Assembly (NCBI GenBank): GCA_001816655.1
Contig: MHCP01000014.1
Location: forward strand, 27,294-91,293
DNA length: 64,000 nucleotides
Source: Candidatus Woykebacteria bacterium RBG_13_40_15
GTDB taxonomy: Bacteria > Patescibacteria > Microgenomatia > Woykebacterales > RBG-16-39-9b
Direction of reading: 5' to 3'
Position numbers and translations under genes: made by a program. Position 1 is the stretch's first letter, and each line of letters opens with the position of its first letter. Of the stretch, positions 25,411 through 33,141 are shown piece after piece. The notes under the pieces are model-generated. The model was given only the letters and a program-made list of their open reading frames with translations, searched no databases and was not told the origin of the DNA.

Positions 25411-25592
25411 TGGAGCCGATGGTCGGATTTGAACCGACGACCCACTCTTTACCTGCCCGACATCCTTGGAGCCCATGGTCGGATTTGAACCGACAACCTG
25501 GCGCTTACGAAGCGCCTGCTCTTCCGTTGAGCTACATGGGCCCGTCAAGGCAGGCGGGCGAAAGAGGCGCTCTACCACTGAGCTACATTAGC
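25411..25592 (-). tRNA. Interrupted tRNA-Thr (CGT) copy with a second tRNA-Thr nested in its anticodon loop
   Basis: Reverse strand. A 5' part of 34 nt (25559-25592: GCTAATG acceptor, D-arm GCTC/GAGC, CCTCT, TTCG) and a 3' part of 41 nt (25411-25451: TAA, AGAGT, T-arm GTCGG-TTCAAAT-CCGAC, CATCGGC, T, CCA) join to exactly 75 nt with loop TTCGTAA, anticodon CGT. Between them lie a 17-nt flank, a complete tRNA-Thr and a 15-nt flank. Two mismatches (acceptor A4-C69, stem C27-T43) suggest it is decayed or a chimera; function is doubtful. Confidence 0.6.
25467..25541 (-). tRNA. tRNA-Thr (CGT)
   Basis: Reverse strand, 75 nt: acceptor GCCCATG/CATGGGC (perfect), D-arm GCTC/GAGC, anticodon stem GGCGC/GCGCC with loop TTCGTAA (CGT), T-arm GTCGG-TTCAAAT-CCGAC, discriminator T, encoded CCA at 25467-25469. 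It is intact and lies wholly inside the interrupted copy. Confidence 0.93.
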
Positions 25593-25685
25593 AGGTTGAT
25601 AGATCGAGAGTTCAAATACAATTTTCGACACCTGTATTATACATAATTTTTCAAAATAAAATAGGGACAGTTTGGGTGAAAAGGA

Positions 25686-26129
25686 TTAAATGTCTCCGGG
25701 GTCGAAAGTTCCAAACTCCACGTGTGTTAAGGCTTCTTTTAACAAGTCAATCGATGGAGCATGATATTCCCGAGGAGTGAGATCTACCTCCCCCATTCTC
25801 AAATGATTAGACATCCCAGAAAGTTGTGATATATCGCTTCTAAAATCACCTGCTTTAGCGTCCAGATCTTCTACATCATCATCCCACTTACTGAAGGCAA
25901 AATCTGGCTGTTCTTCGTTGGTCAGCGTTTCTCTAAGAACTCGAAAAACTCCTGGCTCTTTCTCTACAACATCCATTTGGTATGGGCCTTTTTCTCGAGA
26001 AGCAGATTCTTCCACGCGCGGAATATCTAATGTCATTGGTTTTACTTCGCTTTCCCTAGCTTCAGCCTCTTCTTGAGATTCTATTTCCTGGGCTTCTGAT
26101 TCACCCATTGAAGGGATTTCACCGTCCAT
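25686..26129 (-). CDS. Hypothetical acidic protein
   Basis: 147 aa from ATG 26129 (an ATG 18 nt earlier is possible). Very acidic, with a Glu/Ser/Ala-rich first third that looks disordered (SEAQEIESQEEAEAR), then a more mixed part with KWDDDVEDLDAKAGDFRSDI and a C-terminal HAPSIDLLKEALTHVEFG. No signal peptide or membrane helix. I do not recognise a family. No clear Shine-Dalgarno. It lies alone between tRNA genes; expression is not certain. Confidence 0.55.
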   Translation of the reverse strand: MDGEIPSMGESEAQEIESQEEAEARESEVKPMTLDIPRVEESASREKGPYQMDVVEKEPGVFRVLRETLTNEEQPDFAFSKWDDDVEDLDAKAGDFRSDISQLSGMSNHLRMGEVDLTPREYHAPSIDLLKEALTHVEFGTFDPGDI

Positions 26130-26204
26130 AAATTTAGAATAACACAAAATTTTTATAAGTCAAAAAAGCTGGAGCGGTTGATGGTTCGACTTCGCTTACC
26201 ACAA

Positions 26205-26285
26205 GCCTGGCTATTAAATGGAGCAGGTGAAGGGATTAGAACGCTAAAGCGTTCTGCGACCACTTCGTGGGCTACGAACCCTTCC
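26205..26285 (-). pseudogene. tRNA-like remnant beside tRNA-Gly
   Basis: Reverse strand reads a D-arm-like segment (GTAGCCCACGAAGTGG...), a perfect hairpin AGAACGCT/AGCGTTCT and a tRNA 3'-end-like stretch TTCTAATCCC then CACCTGCTCCA. No complete cloverleaf can be formed. The D-arm-like part (26254-26275) recurs exactly at 53206-53227. Confidence 0.4.
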
Positions 26286-26289
26286 ATTT

Positions 26290-26364
26290 TGGAGCGGCGG
26301 ACCGGATTTGAACCGGCGACCTTCTCCTTGGGAAGGAGACATTCTACCGCTGAACTACCGCCGC
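26290..26364 (-). tRNA. tRNA-Gly (CCC)
   Basis: Reverse strand, 75 nt: acceptor GCGGCGG/CCGCCGC, D-stem GTTC/GAAT (one G-U pair), anticodon stem TCTCC/GGAGA with loop TTCCCAA (CCC), T-arm GCCGG-TTCAAAT-CCGGT, discriminator T and encoded CCA. Confidence 0.93.
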
Positions 26365-26421
26365 GTGAATTCTACCCAAGAAACATGAGCCTAAAAATTA
26401 TACTTTATTAGCGGGTTTTTG

Positions 26422-27006
26422 TCACGGGACGACTAAGGTTTGCCCTGGAGTTATAAGTGGTTCACCGTTCGATAATATACCAATTTTTCCGGGATTCATA
26501 TCACGTATCTTAGTCCAATCAAATCCGTTTCCGTAGAACTTTTCCGCAATGCTCCAAAGACAATCGCCAGACGCAACAGTGTATTCTCGCACCTTTGTAT
26601 CTGCTTTTGGAATATTCAATACCTGGTTTGGATTGATAAGGTTAGGGTTTGCTATTTTATTTTCAGTTGCTATCAAAACCCATTTGTACCCATCCTCGTA
26701 ATATTTGGTTGAAATATCCCAAAGACTATCACCAGCCACAACTGTGTGCTTTGCTGGCAACTTGGTTGTTGTTTGTTTTGACGTATCCTGCTTTGGCGTT
26801 TCTTTGGCGGTTGATTTTTCGGTTGACTGATCGTTTGATTGTTCTGTCTTCGTACTTTCAGTCTGCTTTGCCGGCTGCGTAGCTGGTAGGGCGTTGAAAA
26901 TAACAAAAAGACCGATTATGACAACAATCGCGATAATTCCCGAAATTATAGTTGAACGGGAAGACTGCCAAAAGTTAACCTTAGGTTTTCTACCTCTTCG
27001 AGCCAT
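26422..27006 (-). CDS. Membrane-anchored LysM-domain protein
   Basis: 194 aa. Basic N-terminus MARRGRKPKVNF, one membrane helix (about 18-40), a long Thr/Lys/Gln/Ser linker (about 45-85), then two LysM domains: HTVVAGDSLWDISTKYY (about 87-135) and YTVASGDCLWSIAEKFYG (about 140-194). LysM binds GlcNAc in peptidoglycan, so it should span from the membrane to the wall. No catalytic domain, so a scaffold or wall-contact role is likely. GGAGGTAA lies 5-6 nt before ATG. Confidence 0.88.
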   Translation of the reverse strand: MARRGRKPKVNFWQSSRSTIISGIIAIVVIIGLFVIFNALPATQPAKQTESTKTEQSNDQSTEKSTAKETPKQDTSKQTTTKLPAKHTVVAGDSLWDISTKYYEDGYKWVLIATENKIANPNLINPNQVLNIPKADTKVREYTVASGDCLWSIAEKFYGNGFDWTKIRDMNPGKIGILSNGEPLITPGQTLVVP

Positions 27007-27162
27007 AAATTACCTCCAAAATTATAAATTATGAGAAGAATTTCGTCCCTCTTGATTTGGCAGTTTCGTCTCTCACCAATTAGAAAAATACTATAGCAGT
27101 GGGCAATAGGCTAGTCAACAGGTACAAACAGAAGCTTTCTAGCTCATTTTGGTTCAGGAACG

Positions 27163-27191
27163 TTGACCAGGATAAGTTTATTTGGTAAACT
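27163..27191 (+). promoter_or_regulatory. tRNA-Asp promoter
   Basis: TTGACC (27163-27168), 17-nt spacer, TAAACT (27186-27191); expected start about 7 nt before the mature tRNA. Confidence 0.55.
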
Positions 27192-27204
27192 ATTTGGACT
27201 AAAT

Positions 27205-27280
27205 GGGTCCGTGGTGTAGCGGTTAACATGCCTCTCTGTCGAAGAGGAGATCGCCGGTTCGAATCCGGTCGGACCCGCCA
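27205..27280 (+). tRNA. tRNA-Asp (GTC)
   Basis: Acceptor GGGTCCG/CGGACCC, anticodon stem CCTCT/AGAGG with loop CTGTCGA (GTC), T-arm GCCGG-TTCGAAT-CCGGT, discriminator G and encoded CCA (27278-27280). Confidence 0.95.
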
Positions 27281-27312
27281 CTTTTTCCAATTCTCAATTC
27301 TTAGTTATTACG

Positions 27313-27341
27313 TTGACATCTCATAGTTTGTTTTTTATACT
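27313..27341 (+). promoter_or_regulatory. Promoter of the PyrE-like/PyrF-like/HD operon
   Basis: TTGACA (27313-27318), 17-nt spacer, TATACT (27336-27341), close to consensus. It gives a leader of about 70 nt with the AGGTTGAAAG motif (27356-27365) shared with two other GC-rich genes, and AAGGAGG before ATG. Confidence 0.75.
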
Positions 27342-27419
27342 AGCGACAAGCAACTAGGTTGAAAGTATAGAGAATCATAAAAGCACCCACCATTTTCATA
27401 TTCCAAGGAGGAAAAAGAG

Positions 27420-28235
27420 ATGTCAGAACTAACACTTCCTTTCACAAGGGACAGGCTTGGCACGCGGGAGATGTGCGAGCTAATTCTCCACTCAGGGCAG
27501 GTGGCTCTTCGCGACATCAATGCGGGAGAGCTTCCATTTGAGTACAGCGCTAACAAGGCTACTCTGGTTCCAGGGCCCCACGGGCCGATCCTTGAAGGGA
27601 CTCCCCGTTTTGGTCCTGGCTACATTCTCATCAAGGCGCTTGTCAGCCAGGAACACACATTCTTCAGCCTGATCAATCAGCTCGCTCTCCGAGTGGTTGA
27701 CGCCCGTGTGCGGTTGGACGGAATCTGCGGAAATGTCTCGGGAGGGATGATTCCAGGATTCGTCCTAAAGCTCTACCTCTCACATCTCTACGGTGGCCCC
27801 GTCTACTACTTCTACGCTAGGGAGATGCGAAAAGAGCACGGTTCCCGAGAGATGTTGGTAGGGGTGGACAACACACCCTTCATAAAGGAGGGCATGAACT
27901 TCGGGGACGTCGAGGAGCTGGTCAACAATGCCCAGACAACCTGTAACGCCGCTCTCACTCTCAGGGCGTCAGGTTTCAGGTGCACGCATGCGATTACCAT
28001 TCTAGATTACGCCAACTCGGCGGCGAAGATTCAAAGGGAGGCGATTAATCTGACACAGATAAGTCTGGTAACACTTCCCGAGCTTTTGGCTTACGCAAGG
28101 GATGTGGGGAAGTGGCCAGGCCCCGTCATCGACGATTATCTTTCCTACCTCGAAAGTCCTGACGATTGGGCGGCGAGGAATCAGGAGGCGATCATCAGGA
28201 CACTTCAGCAAAAAGAGGAGGAGCATCATGGTTAG
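27420..28235 (+). CDS. Degenerate orotate phosphoribosyltransferase-like protein
   Basis: 271 aa, GC-rich. Overall order matches OPRTase (PyrE): SGQVALRDINAGELPFEYSANKAT at the N-terminus (named by its ends), a central GNVSGGMIPGF, then AREMRKEHGSREMLVG matching the catalytic RKExKxHG loop (first Lys is Glu), then VEELVNNAQTT near residues 163-173 where the PRPP loop is normally VEDVxTTGGS. The glycines of that loop and part of the Lys loop are lost, so PRPP chemistry is doubtful. Strong AAGGAGG ribosome site; overlaps the next gene by 8 nt. Could be a repurposed or regulatory paralogue. Confidence 0.7.
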   Translation: MSELTLPFTRDRLGTREMCELILHSGQVALRDINAGELPFEYSANKATLVPGPHGPILEGTPRFGPGYILIKALVSQEHTFFSLINQLALRVVDARVRLDGICGNVSGGMIPGFVLKLYLSHLYGGPVYYFYAREMRKEHGSREMLVGVDNTPFIKEGMNFGDVEELVNNAQTTCNAALTLRASGFRCTHAITILDYANSAAKIQREAINLTQISLVTLPELLAYARDVGKWPGPVIDDYLSYLESPDDWAARNQEAIIRTLQQKEEEHHG

Positions 28236-28956
28236 GTTCAACGTCGATCTCAGTAGACCTATTCTCTGCCTCGCTCTTGATGAAGGCTCGCTTGAGGGCA
28301 ACCTGAAGCTAGCTGAGCAGGCGGCAGGCGAAGTCGATATGCTGAAGATCAACGATGACTCCGTGGACGACGCGGGACTTAGAGCCTGTGTTGAGCCTTT
28401 CCTTCAGTTCAGGCTCCCATTTTGGGTCGACATGAAGATGCTCAAGGGCGCAAGAACCATGGGGGAAAGGGCTACATCCGCTGCCAAGCTTGGCGCCTCA
28501 TTCATCAACGCCTACGCTCTGGCTGAAAGGCTTCTCAAGGGTCCTGTTGATGCTCTTGTCGGGACTGAAACAGGCCTTTTGGGACTAACTGTCCCAACCC
28601 ATTTTGGAGAGGCCTACTGTCAGCTGGTGTTCCGGCGATCGCTGCCGGACTCAGTCCGCTTTCTCTCCGAGATCGCAATGGTTCAAAGCCTCGACGGATT
28701 GATTCTTCCTCCGACAACGCTTTCCGCAGTCGAGGACATCGATACCATCAAAGCGACCCCTGCCATCAGATCAGATTGGTCCGAGAAGAAGGCGAATGAC
28801 CAAGAGTCGTCGGCAACGCCGGCGGAAGCGGTCCTCGGTGGATCGAAGATCCTGATCGTCGGCAGCCCAATCCGCAAATACCCTGATGGTCCGGCGGCAG
28901 GGGCACGGAGGATCAAGGAGGAGATGCTTGAAGCCTTTGAGCGAAGAGGCGCTTGA
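28228..28956 (+). CDS. Degenerate orotidine 5'-phosphate decarboxylase-like protein
   Basis: 242 aa from ATG 28228, preceded by AGAGGAGGAG. TIM-barrel of the OMPDC suprafamily: ILCLALDEGS, MLKIN with the first catalytic Lys (about 40), then D68-M-K70-M-L-K73 where the family has DxKxxD, so the fourth catalytic Asp is Lys. The C-terminus keeps NDQ then SSATPAEAVLGGSKILIVGSPI, but Arg of DQxR and of GRPI are both Ser. Loss of four key residues argues against normal UMP synthesis. Starts within the PyrE-like gene and overlaps the HD gene by 29 nt. Confidence 0.72.
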   Translation: MVRFNVDLSRPILCLALDEGSLEGNLKLAEQAAGEVDMLKINDDSVDDAGLRACVEPFLQFRLPFWVDMKMLKGARTMGERATSAAKLGASFINAYALAERLLKGPVDALVGTETGLLGLTVPTHFGEAYCQLVFRRSLPDSVRFLSEIAMVQSLDGLILPPTTLSAVEDIDTIKATPAIRSDWSEKKANDQESSATPAEAVLGGSKILIVGSPIRKYPDGPAAGARRIKEEMLEAFERRGA

Positions 28957-29476
28957 GCTCCTTACCGAGCAACTGCCTTTGGCTTTGTCCTTTGCCATCA
29001 CCGCCCACTCGGAATCTCCTAGGAGACCGGACAAAGCACTGCGGAGGCACGACGGCAGAACGCCTTACTACGTGCACCCTCTTTGGGGCGCAATGACTGT
29101 CCTCCAAGAGCCAAACTTGCCCTTTCAAGTGAGAATCCTTGGCGCGCATGTTCTTGCGTTCCACGACGTTCTGGAAGATACTACAGCGGAGCTTCCCGAC
29201 TGGGTGCGTCCGCTTGTGAAGGAAGGCGTTGAGCAGATGACCTTCACAGACTTCGCGGAGGAGAGGCGATTGGTTTGGGGAAAGCCTGAGTGGATCTGGC
29301 TCCTCAAGCTGTACGACAAGGTCAGTAATCTCCTCGATGGATGGCCATGGATGCGTACCAAGGGTGAGGAGTACACTACTGCCTATAAAGCCTTCACTCT
29401 GGAACTAGCTAGAAGAGTGCGTGAGCACTTCGGCGAACTCCAGATCCTTAAGATTGCAGAAGCAATTTGCAAGTGA
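28928..29476 (+). CDS. SpoT/MESH1-like HD-domain hydrolase
   Basis: 182 aa from a TTG start at 28928, with AAGGAGGAG ending 4 nt before it; upstream ATG codons are in poorer positions or other frames. The metal site looks intact: His in RRHDGRTPYYVHP (about 40), HD in LAFHDVLEDT (about 79-80) and Asp in LKLYDKVSNLLDG (about 130). This arrangement is that of (p)ppGpp hydrolases of the RelA/SpoT and MESH1 type; there is no synthetase, TGS or ACT domain. A different phosphorylated nucleotide could be the substrate. Last gene of the GC-rich operon. Confidence 0.78.
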   Translation: MKPLSEEALELLTEQLPLALSFAITAHSESPRRPDKALRRHDGRTPYYVHPLWGAMTVLQEPNLPFQVRILGAHVLAFHDVLEDTTAELPDWVRPLVKEGVEQMTFTDFAEERRLVWGKPEWIWLLKLYDKVSNLLDGWPWMRTKGEEYTTAYKAFTLELARRVREHFGELQILKIAEAICK

Positions 29477-29500
29477 AGGAATCGGAAGATCGAGGGAGGA

Positions 29501-29546
29501 GCCCCGCTCTGTTGCAGAGATGCAGTAGTAGCGGGGCTTTTCGTTT
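29501..29546 (+). terminator. Intrinsic terminator of the GC-rich operon
   Basis: GCCCCGCT (29501-29508) pairs with AGCGGGGC (29530-29537), then TTTTCGTTT. Confidence 0.85.
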
Positions 29547-29560
29547 GGGAAAAAATCAGG

Positions 29561-29566
29561 TAAAAT
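29561..29566 (+). promoter_or_regulatory. -10 box of polX, near-leaderless
   Basis: TAAAAT at 29561-29566, 9 nt before the polX ATG. The -35 region is poor. No Shine-Dalgarno site. Confidence 0.4.
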
Positions 29567-29575
29567 TTTCTAGAA

Positions 29576-31276
29576 ATGGAAAATAAATTTACAAACAAGG
29601 AAGTAGCAGCGTTATTGCGAAATGTTTCAGCTGCATACCAAGTTAAAGGACTCAACTATTTTCAAATACGTGCCTACGATACTGCTTCAGATGCTATAGA
29701 AAATACAGCTTCTGATATCAAGACTCTATGGGAACAAGGGAAACTCGATCAGATTCCGGGTATTGGTACTCACATAGCAAATTACTTAGATGAGTATCTT
29801 ACAACAGGTAAAGTTCGCCACTTCGAATCCGTTTTCAGACAAGTGCCAGAAGATATGTTCCGATTCCTCAAAATCCCAGGTGTCGGCCCAAAAACCGCAG
29901 TTAAAATAGCAAATAGCGGGGTTGTGAGCATAAAAGATCTCGAGGAAAGAATTAAGAGTGGTTGGTTACTCAAGCATGACTTTGGTCAAAAAACCCTTGA
30001 TAATATTTTGCGAGGAATAGAAGAGTTCAATCGAAAAAGCGATCGCTACTTGCTTCCAATAGCCGGAGAAATAGCAAAAGATGTAGTTAATTACTTGAAG
30101 CAAAATAAAGACGTTGTTTACGCAGATCCTCTAGGCAGTCTTAGGCGGAGATTATCAACTGTTGGCGACATCGATATTGCTGCTGCTACAAGAAATCCAA
30201 AAGGTGTCTTAAACCATTTCGTAAAATACCCAGGTATTCACGAAGTAATTGAGAAGGGTGACACAACAGCTACTATTCTGCATGGAAGTGGCATCCATGC
30301 TGACCTTATGGTACAACCACCAAATCACTATGGTTCTCTTCTGCAACACTTTACAGGCTCGAAAAGCCACAATATTCATCTCCGTTCCTTAGCAAAAGAA
30401 AAGGGCTACTCAATATCAGAGTATGGTGTAAAAGAAATTAAAAGTGGAAAGAGCCTCGAATTTGAAAAAGAGGAGGGAATATACAAGCTTTTAGGCATGG
30501 AAACACCAATACCAGAAATCCGCGAAGATACTGGGGAGATTGAGGCAGCACTCGAAAATAAAATTCCAAGATTAATCGACTTAAAAGACATCAAAGGAGA
30601 TTTACATACCCATTCTTCCTGGAGTGATGGGCAAAATACTATTTCGGAAATGGCAGAGGCTGCAGCGCAACTGGGTAGAGAGTACATTGCCCTAACAGAT
30701 CATAGTTACCCGAGCCTTAAGTTTGAGCAGAGGATAAAAGACATAGAACAATTTAATTACTCACAAGATAAAATTAGAGTAATTTATGGACTCGAAGTAA
30801 ATATAAATGTTGATGCAACATTACAAATAGCAGATGAGATACTAGAAAGACACGAGTTAATTTTGGTTTCTATACACACTAGCTTTAGGCAGGAAAAGGA
30901 CTTGATGACGAAGAGAATAATTAAGGCTTTGGAGAACCCTAACGTTGACATATTCGCTCATCCAACCGGAAGACTTTTATTAGAGCGAGAAGGTATTGAA
31001 GCTGATTGGGAGCAAATTTTCAAGGTAGCAGCAAGGACTGGTACATTGATTGAAATTGACGCATATCCAAATAGATTGGACCTTCCAGACACGTTAGTTA
31101 GGGAAGCTAAGCGTTTTGGGGTTCGGTTTACAATTTGTACTGATGCGCACCATACGGATCAGTTAAATTTGATGGAATATGGAATTTCAGTGGCTAGAAG
31201 AGGTTGGTTAGAACCAAAAGACGTAGTTAATACCTTGCCGTTCGAGAAGCTACGAGATATACTTAAATTCGATTAA
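29576..31276 (+). CDS. polX: Family X DNA polymerase with C-terminal PHP exonuclease domain (PolX)
   Basis: 566 aa repair polymerase. Helix-hairpin-helix segments IPGIGTHIA (about 62) and IPGVGPKTAVKI (about 100), then the nucleotidyltransferase signature GSLRRRLSTVGDIDIA (about 187) with the third acidic residue in IHADLMV. From about 335 a PHP domain: DLHTHSSWSDG, LTDHSY, GLEVNI, SIHTSF, AHPTGR and CTDAHH supply the metal ligands of the 3'-5' exonuclease. Probably base-excision repair. First gene of a run of eight genes to polA with gaps under 65 nt. Confidence 0.95.
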   Translation: MENKFTNKEVAALLRNVSAAYQVKGLNYFQIRAYDTASDAIENTASDIKTLWEQGKLDQIPGIGTHIANYLDEYLTTGKVRHFESVFRQVPEDMFRFLKIPGVGPKTAVKIANSGVVSIKDLEERIKSGWLLKHDFGQKTLDNILRGIEEFNRKSDRYLLPIAGEIAKDVVNYLKQNKDVVYADPLGSLRRRLSTVGDIDIAAATRNPKGVLNHFVKYPGIHEVIEKGDTTATILHGSGIHADLMVQPPNHYGSLLQHFTGSKSHNIHLRSLAKEKGYSISEYGVKEIKSGKSLEFEKEEGIYKLLGMETPIPEIREDTGEIEAALENKIPRLIDLKDIKGDLHTHSSWSDGQNTISEMAEAAAQLGREYIALTDHSYPSLKFEQRIKDIEQFNYSQDKIRVIYGLEVNINVDATLQIADEILERHELILVSIHTSFRQEKDLMTKRIIKALENPNVDIFAHPTGRLLLEREGIEADWEQIFKVAARTGTLIEIDAYPNRLDLPDTLVREAKRFGVRFTICTDAHHTDQLNLMEYGISVARRGWLEPKDVVNTLPFEKLRDILKFD

Positions 31277-31300
31277 AACCTTGAGGGGAGGTGACAGCAT

Positions 31301-31858
31301 TTGAGTCTGCCAATTATTATAGCAATCGTTATTATTTTGGCGATTGTGCTCTATATTTTTGCTCTTTATAACGGTTTAATTACTAGCCGACTTAGAGTTA
31401 ACGAATCTTGGAGCGGAATTGACGTACAGCTAAAAAGAAGAACAGATCTGATTCCTAATCTTGTAGAAACTGTTAAAGGTTACGCTAAACATGAGCGAGA
31501 GGTCTTTGAGAACGTGACACAGGCGAGAAGCGCTCTTTTGGGAGCTACTGGTGCAAAAGCGGCTGCTTCTGCGGATAATATGCTTACTGGAGCATTGAAG
31601 TCTCTCTTCGCAGTCGCAGAAAACTACCCAACATTGAGAGCAAGCGAAAACTTCAAACAATTACAAGAGGAACTATCTGATACTGAAACAAAGGTAGCTG
31701 CTTCAAGACAATTCTATAATTCAAACGTTTTGGATTATAATACTAAGATTCAAGTGTTCCCAAATGTCTTGATAGCTGGGATGTTGAGCTTTAAACCGGC
31801 TGAGTTTTTTGAGGCTGAAGAAGCTGAGCGCAAGCCTGTCAATGTCAAATTCGAATAG
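31301..31858 (+). CDS. lemA: LemA family membrane protein
   Basis: 185 aa from a TTG start; GGGGAGGTGA sits 8 nt upstream. One N-terminal membrane helix (about 2-22), then the conserved LemA helical region: YNGLITSRLRVNESWSGIDVQ, KRRTDLIPNLVETVKGYAKHE, and ASRQFYNSNVLDYNTKIQVFP (each shown up to 20 residues of the block). LemA proteins are helical-bundle envelope proteins of unclear role that usually sit beside HtpX, as here. Confidence 0.93.
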   Translation: MSLPIIIAIVIILAIVLYIFALYNGLITSRLRVNESWSGIDVQLKRRTDLIPNLVETVKGYAKHEREVFENVTQARSALLGATGAKAAASADNMLTGALKSLFAVAENYPTLRASENFKQLQEELSDTETKVAASRQFYNSNVLDYNTKIQVFPNVLIAGMLSFKPAEFFEAEEAERKPVNVKFE

Positions 31859-31922
31859 AATAAAGAGAAATTAAAGCAGATTTGGTCAAAGGTGGTTTTT
31901 TAAAGATTGTTTAGGCAGGATT

Positions 31923-32840
31923 ATGGTGGCAACCACTTACAATCAAATAGACGCTAATCGGCGTAGAACACTCCTATTAATGGTAGGTTTTAGTTTTTTT
32001 ATTGTAGTAGTGGCCTACATTTTAGTGAGAGCTTTGGGTTATCAAGGTGTAGGGGCTTTAAGTTTTGTTGGAATATTTTTAGTTGTTTCCGGATTAATTA
32101 ATTTAGCTTCTTACTATTGGTCGGACAAGTTAGTTTTAGGGCTAGCAGGCGCAAAGGAAATACAAAAAAAGGATAATCCGGAGGTTTATAGAGCAGTTGA
32201 GAATCTTTGTATTGCCGATGGTCTGCCTACCCCAAAGGTTTATATAATTGATGATCCCGCTCCAAATGCGTTTGCTACAGGTAGAGATCCGAAACATTCA
32301 GTGATAGCGGTTACTACTGGATTACTTAATCGCTTGGAAAAACTTGAGCTTGAAGGTGTTATTGCCCATGAGCTTTCCCATGTAAAAAATTATGATACAA
32401 GACTTATGAGTATTGTGGTTGTTTTAGTTGGATTATTAGCTGTTTTAGCAGATTTTTTCTTTAGATCTATGTGGTGGGGGCGTAGTGCCGACAATAGAAA
32501 CAGCGGGGGTGCCATTTTTTTGGTTTTAGGAATTGTAGCCGCGATTTTTGCTCCAATTGCTGCGAATTTGATAAAATTAGCGGTATCCCGAAGGCGGGAA
32601 TTTTTAGCTGACTCTTCTGGCGCGCTTCTAACTCGTTATCCTGAAGGATTAGCGTCTGCCTTAGTGAAGATATCTGCAGACCCAAACACTTTAAAGGGAG
32701 CTAATACGGCGACTGCACATCTCTATATTTCAAATCCATTTAAAGGAAAACAATCAACAAATTGGCTAGTGAAACTGTTTAGTACACACCCCCCGGTGGA
32801 GGAAAGAGTAGCTGCTTTGAAAGGAATGGAAATGCCATGA
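31923..32840 (+). CDS. htpX: M48-family membrane metalloprotease HtpX
   Basis: 305 aa. Two N-terminal membrane helices (about 17-37 and 43-65), zinc-site HELSH in GVIAHELSHVKNYDTR near residue 140, two more helices near 160 and 195, then the third ligand Glu in RREFLADSSGALLTRYP. It degrades misfolded membrane proteins. Its TGA overlaps the gatC start (ATGA). Confidence 0.95.
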   Translation: MVATTYNQIDANRRRTLLLMVGFSFFIVVVAYILVRALGYQGVGALSFVGIFLVVSGLINLASYYWSDKLVLGLAGAKEIQKKDNPEVYRAVENLCIADGLPTPKVYIIDDPAPNAFATGRDPKHSVIAVTTGLLNRLEKLELEGVIAHELSHVKNYDTRLMSIVVVLVGLLAVLADFFFRSMWWGRSADNRNSGGAIFLVLGIVAAIFAPIAANLIKLAVSRRREFLADSSGALLTRYPEGLASALVKISADPNTLKGANTATAHLYISNPFKGKQSTNWLVKLFSTHPPVEERVAALKGMEMP

Positions 32841-33139
32841 GGAAAAAAATTAGTTTGGAAGACGCAAGATATGTTGCAAAATTAGCCAACATACCCTTGA
32901 CAGAAAGTCAGCTAGAAAAATTCACCTCCCAAGTTTCTGAAGTGATTGAATTTAACATGTCACTTTTGGAAAAAGTAAATACGGAAAAAATAGAACCGAC
33001 AGCGCATGTAACAGGAGTTTCAAACAAACTGCGAAAAGATGAAACAGAGCAAAGATTAAGCTCTGACGAAGCTCTGCAAAATGCTAAAAGTAAACATAAT
33101 GGATTTTTTAAAGTAAAGGCCATTCTAGAACCCAGCTAA
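32837..33139 (+). CDS. gatC: Asp-tRNA(Asn)/Glu-tRNA(Gln) amidotransferase subunit C
   Basis: 100 aa. ISLEDARYVAKLANIPLTE at the start and the middle ENVxPxxHV-type TEKIEPTAHVTGV motif are typical. GatC wraps around GatA and GatB and stabilises the complex. First of the gatCAB genes, 2 nt before gatA. Confidence 0.95.
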   Translation: MRKKISLEDARYVAKLANIPLTESQLEKFTSQVSEVIEFNMSLLEKVNTEKIEPTAHVTGVSNKLRKDETEQRLSSDEALQNAKSKHNGFFKVKAILEPS

Positions 33140-33141
33140 TC

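Noticed and set aside
25411..25592. Group I intron in the interrupted tRNA-Thr
   Set aside because: The intervening part is only 107 nt and consists of short flanks and another tRNA; no P-Q-R-S core can be present.
25410..25646. Forward open frame of 78 aa and one at 26178-26411
   Set aside because: Both are antisense translations of tRNA genes, which produce typical GFEPTT-like spurious peptides.
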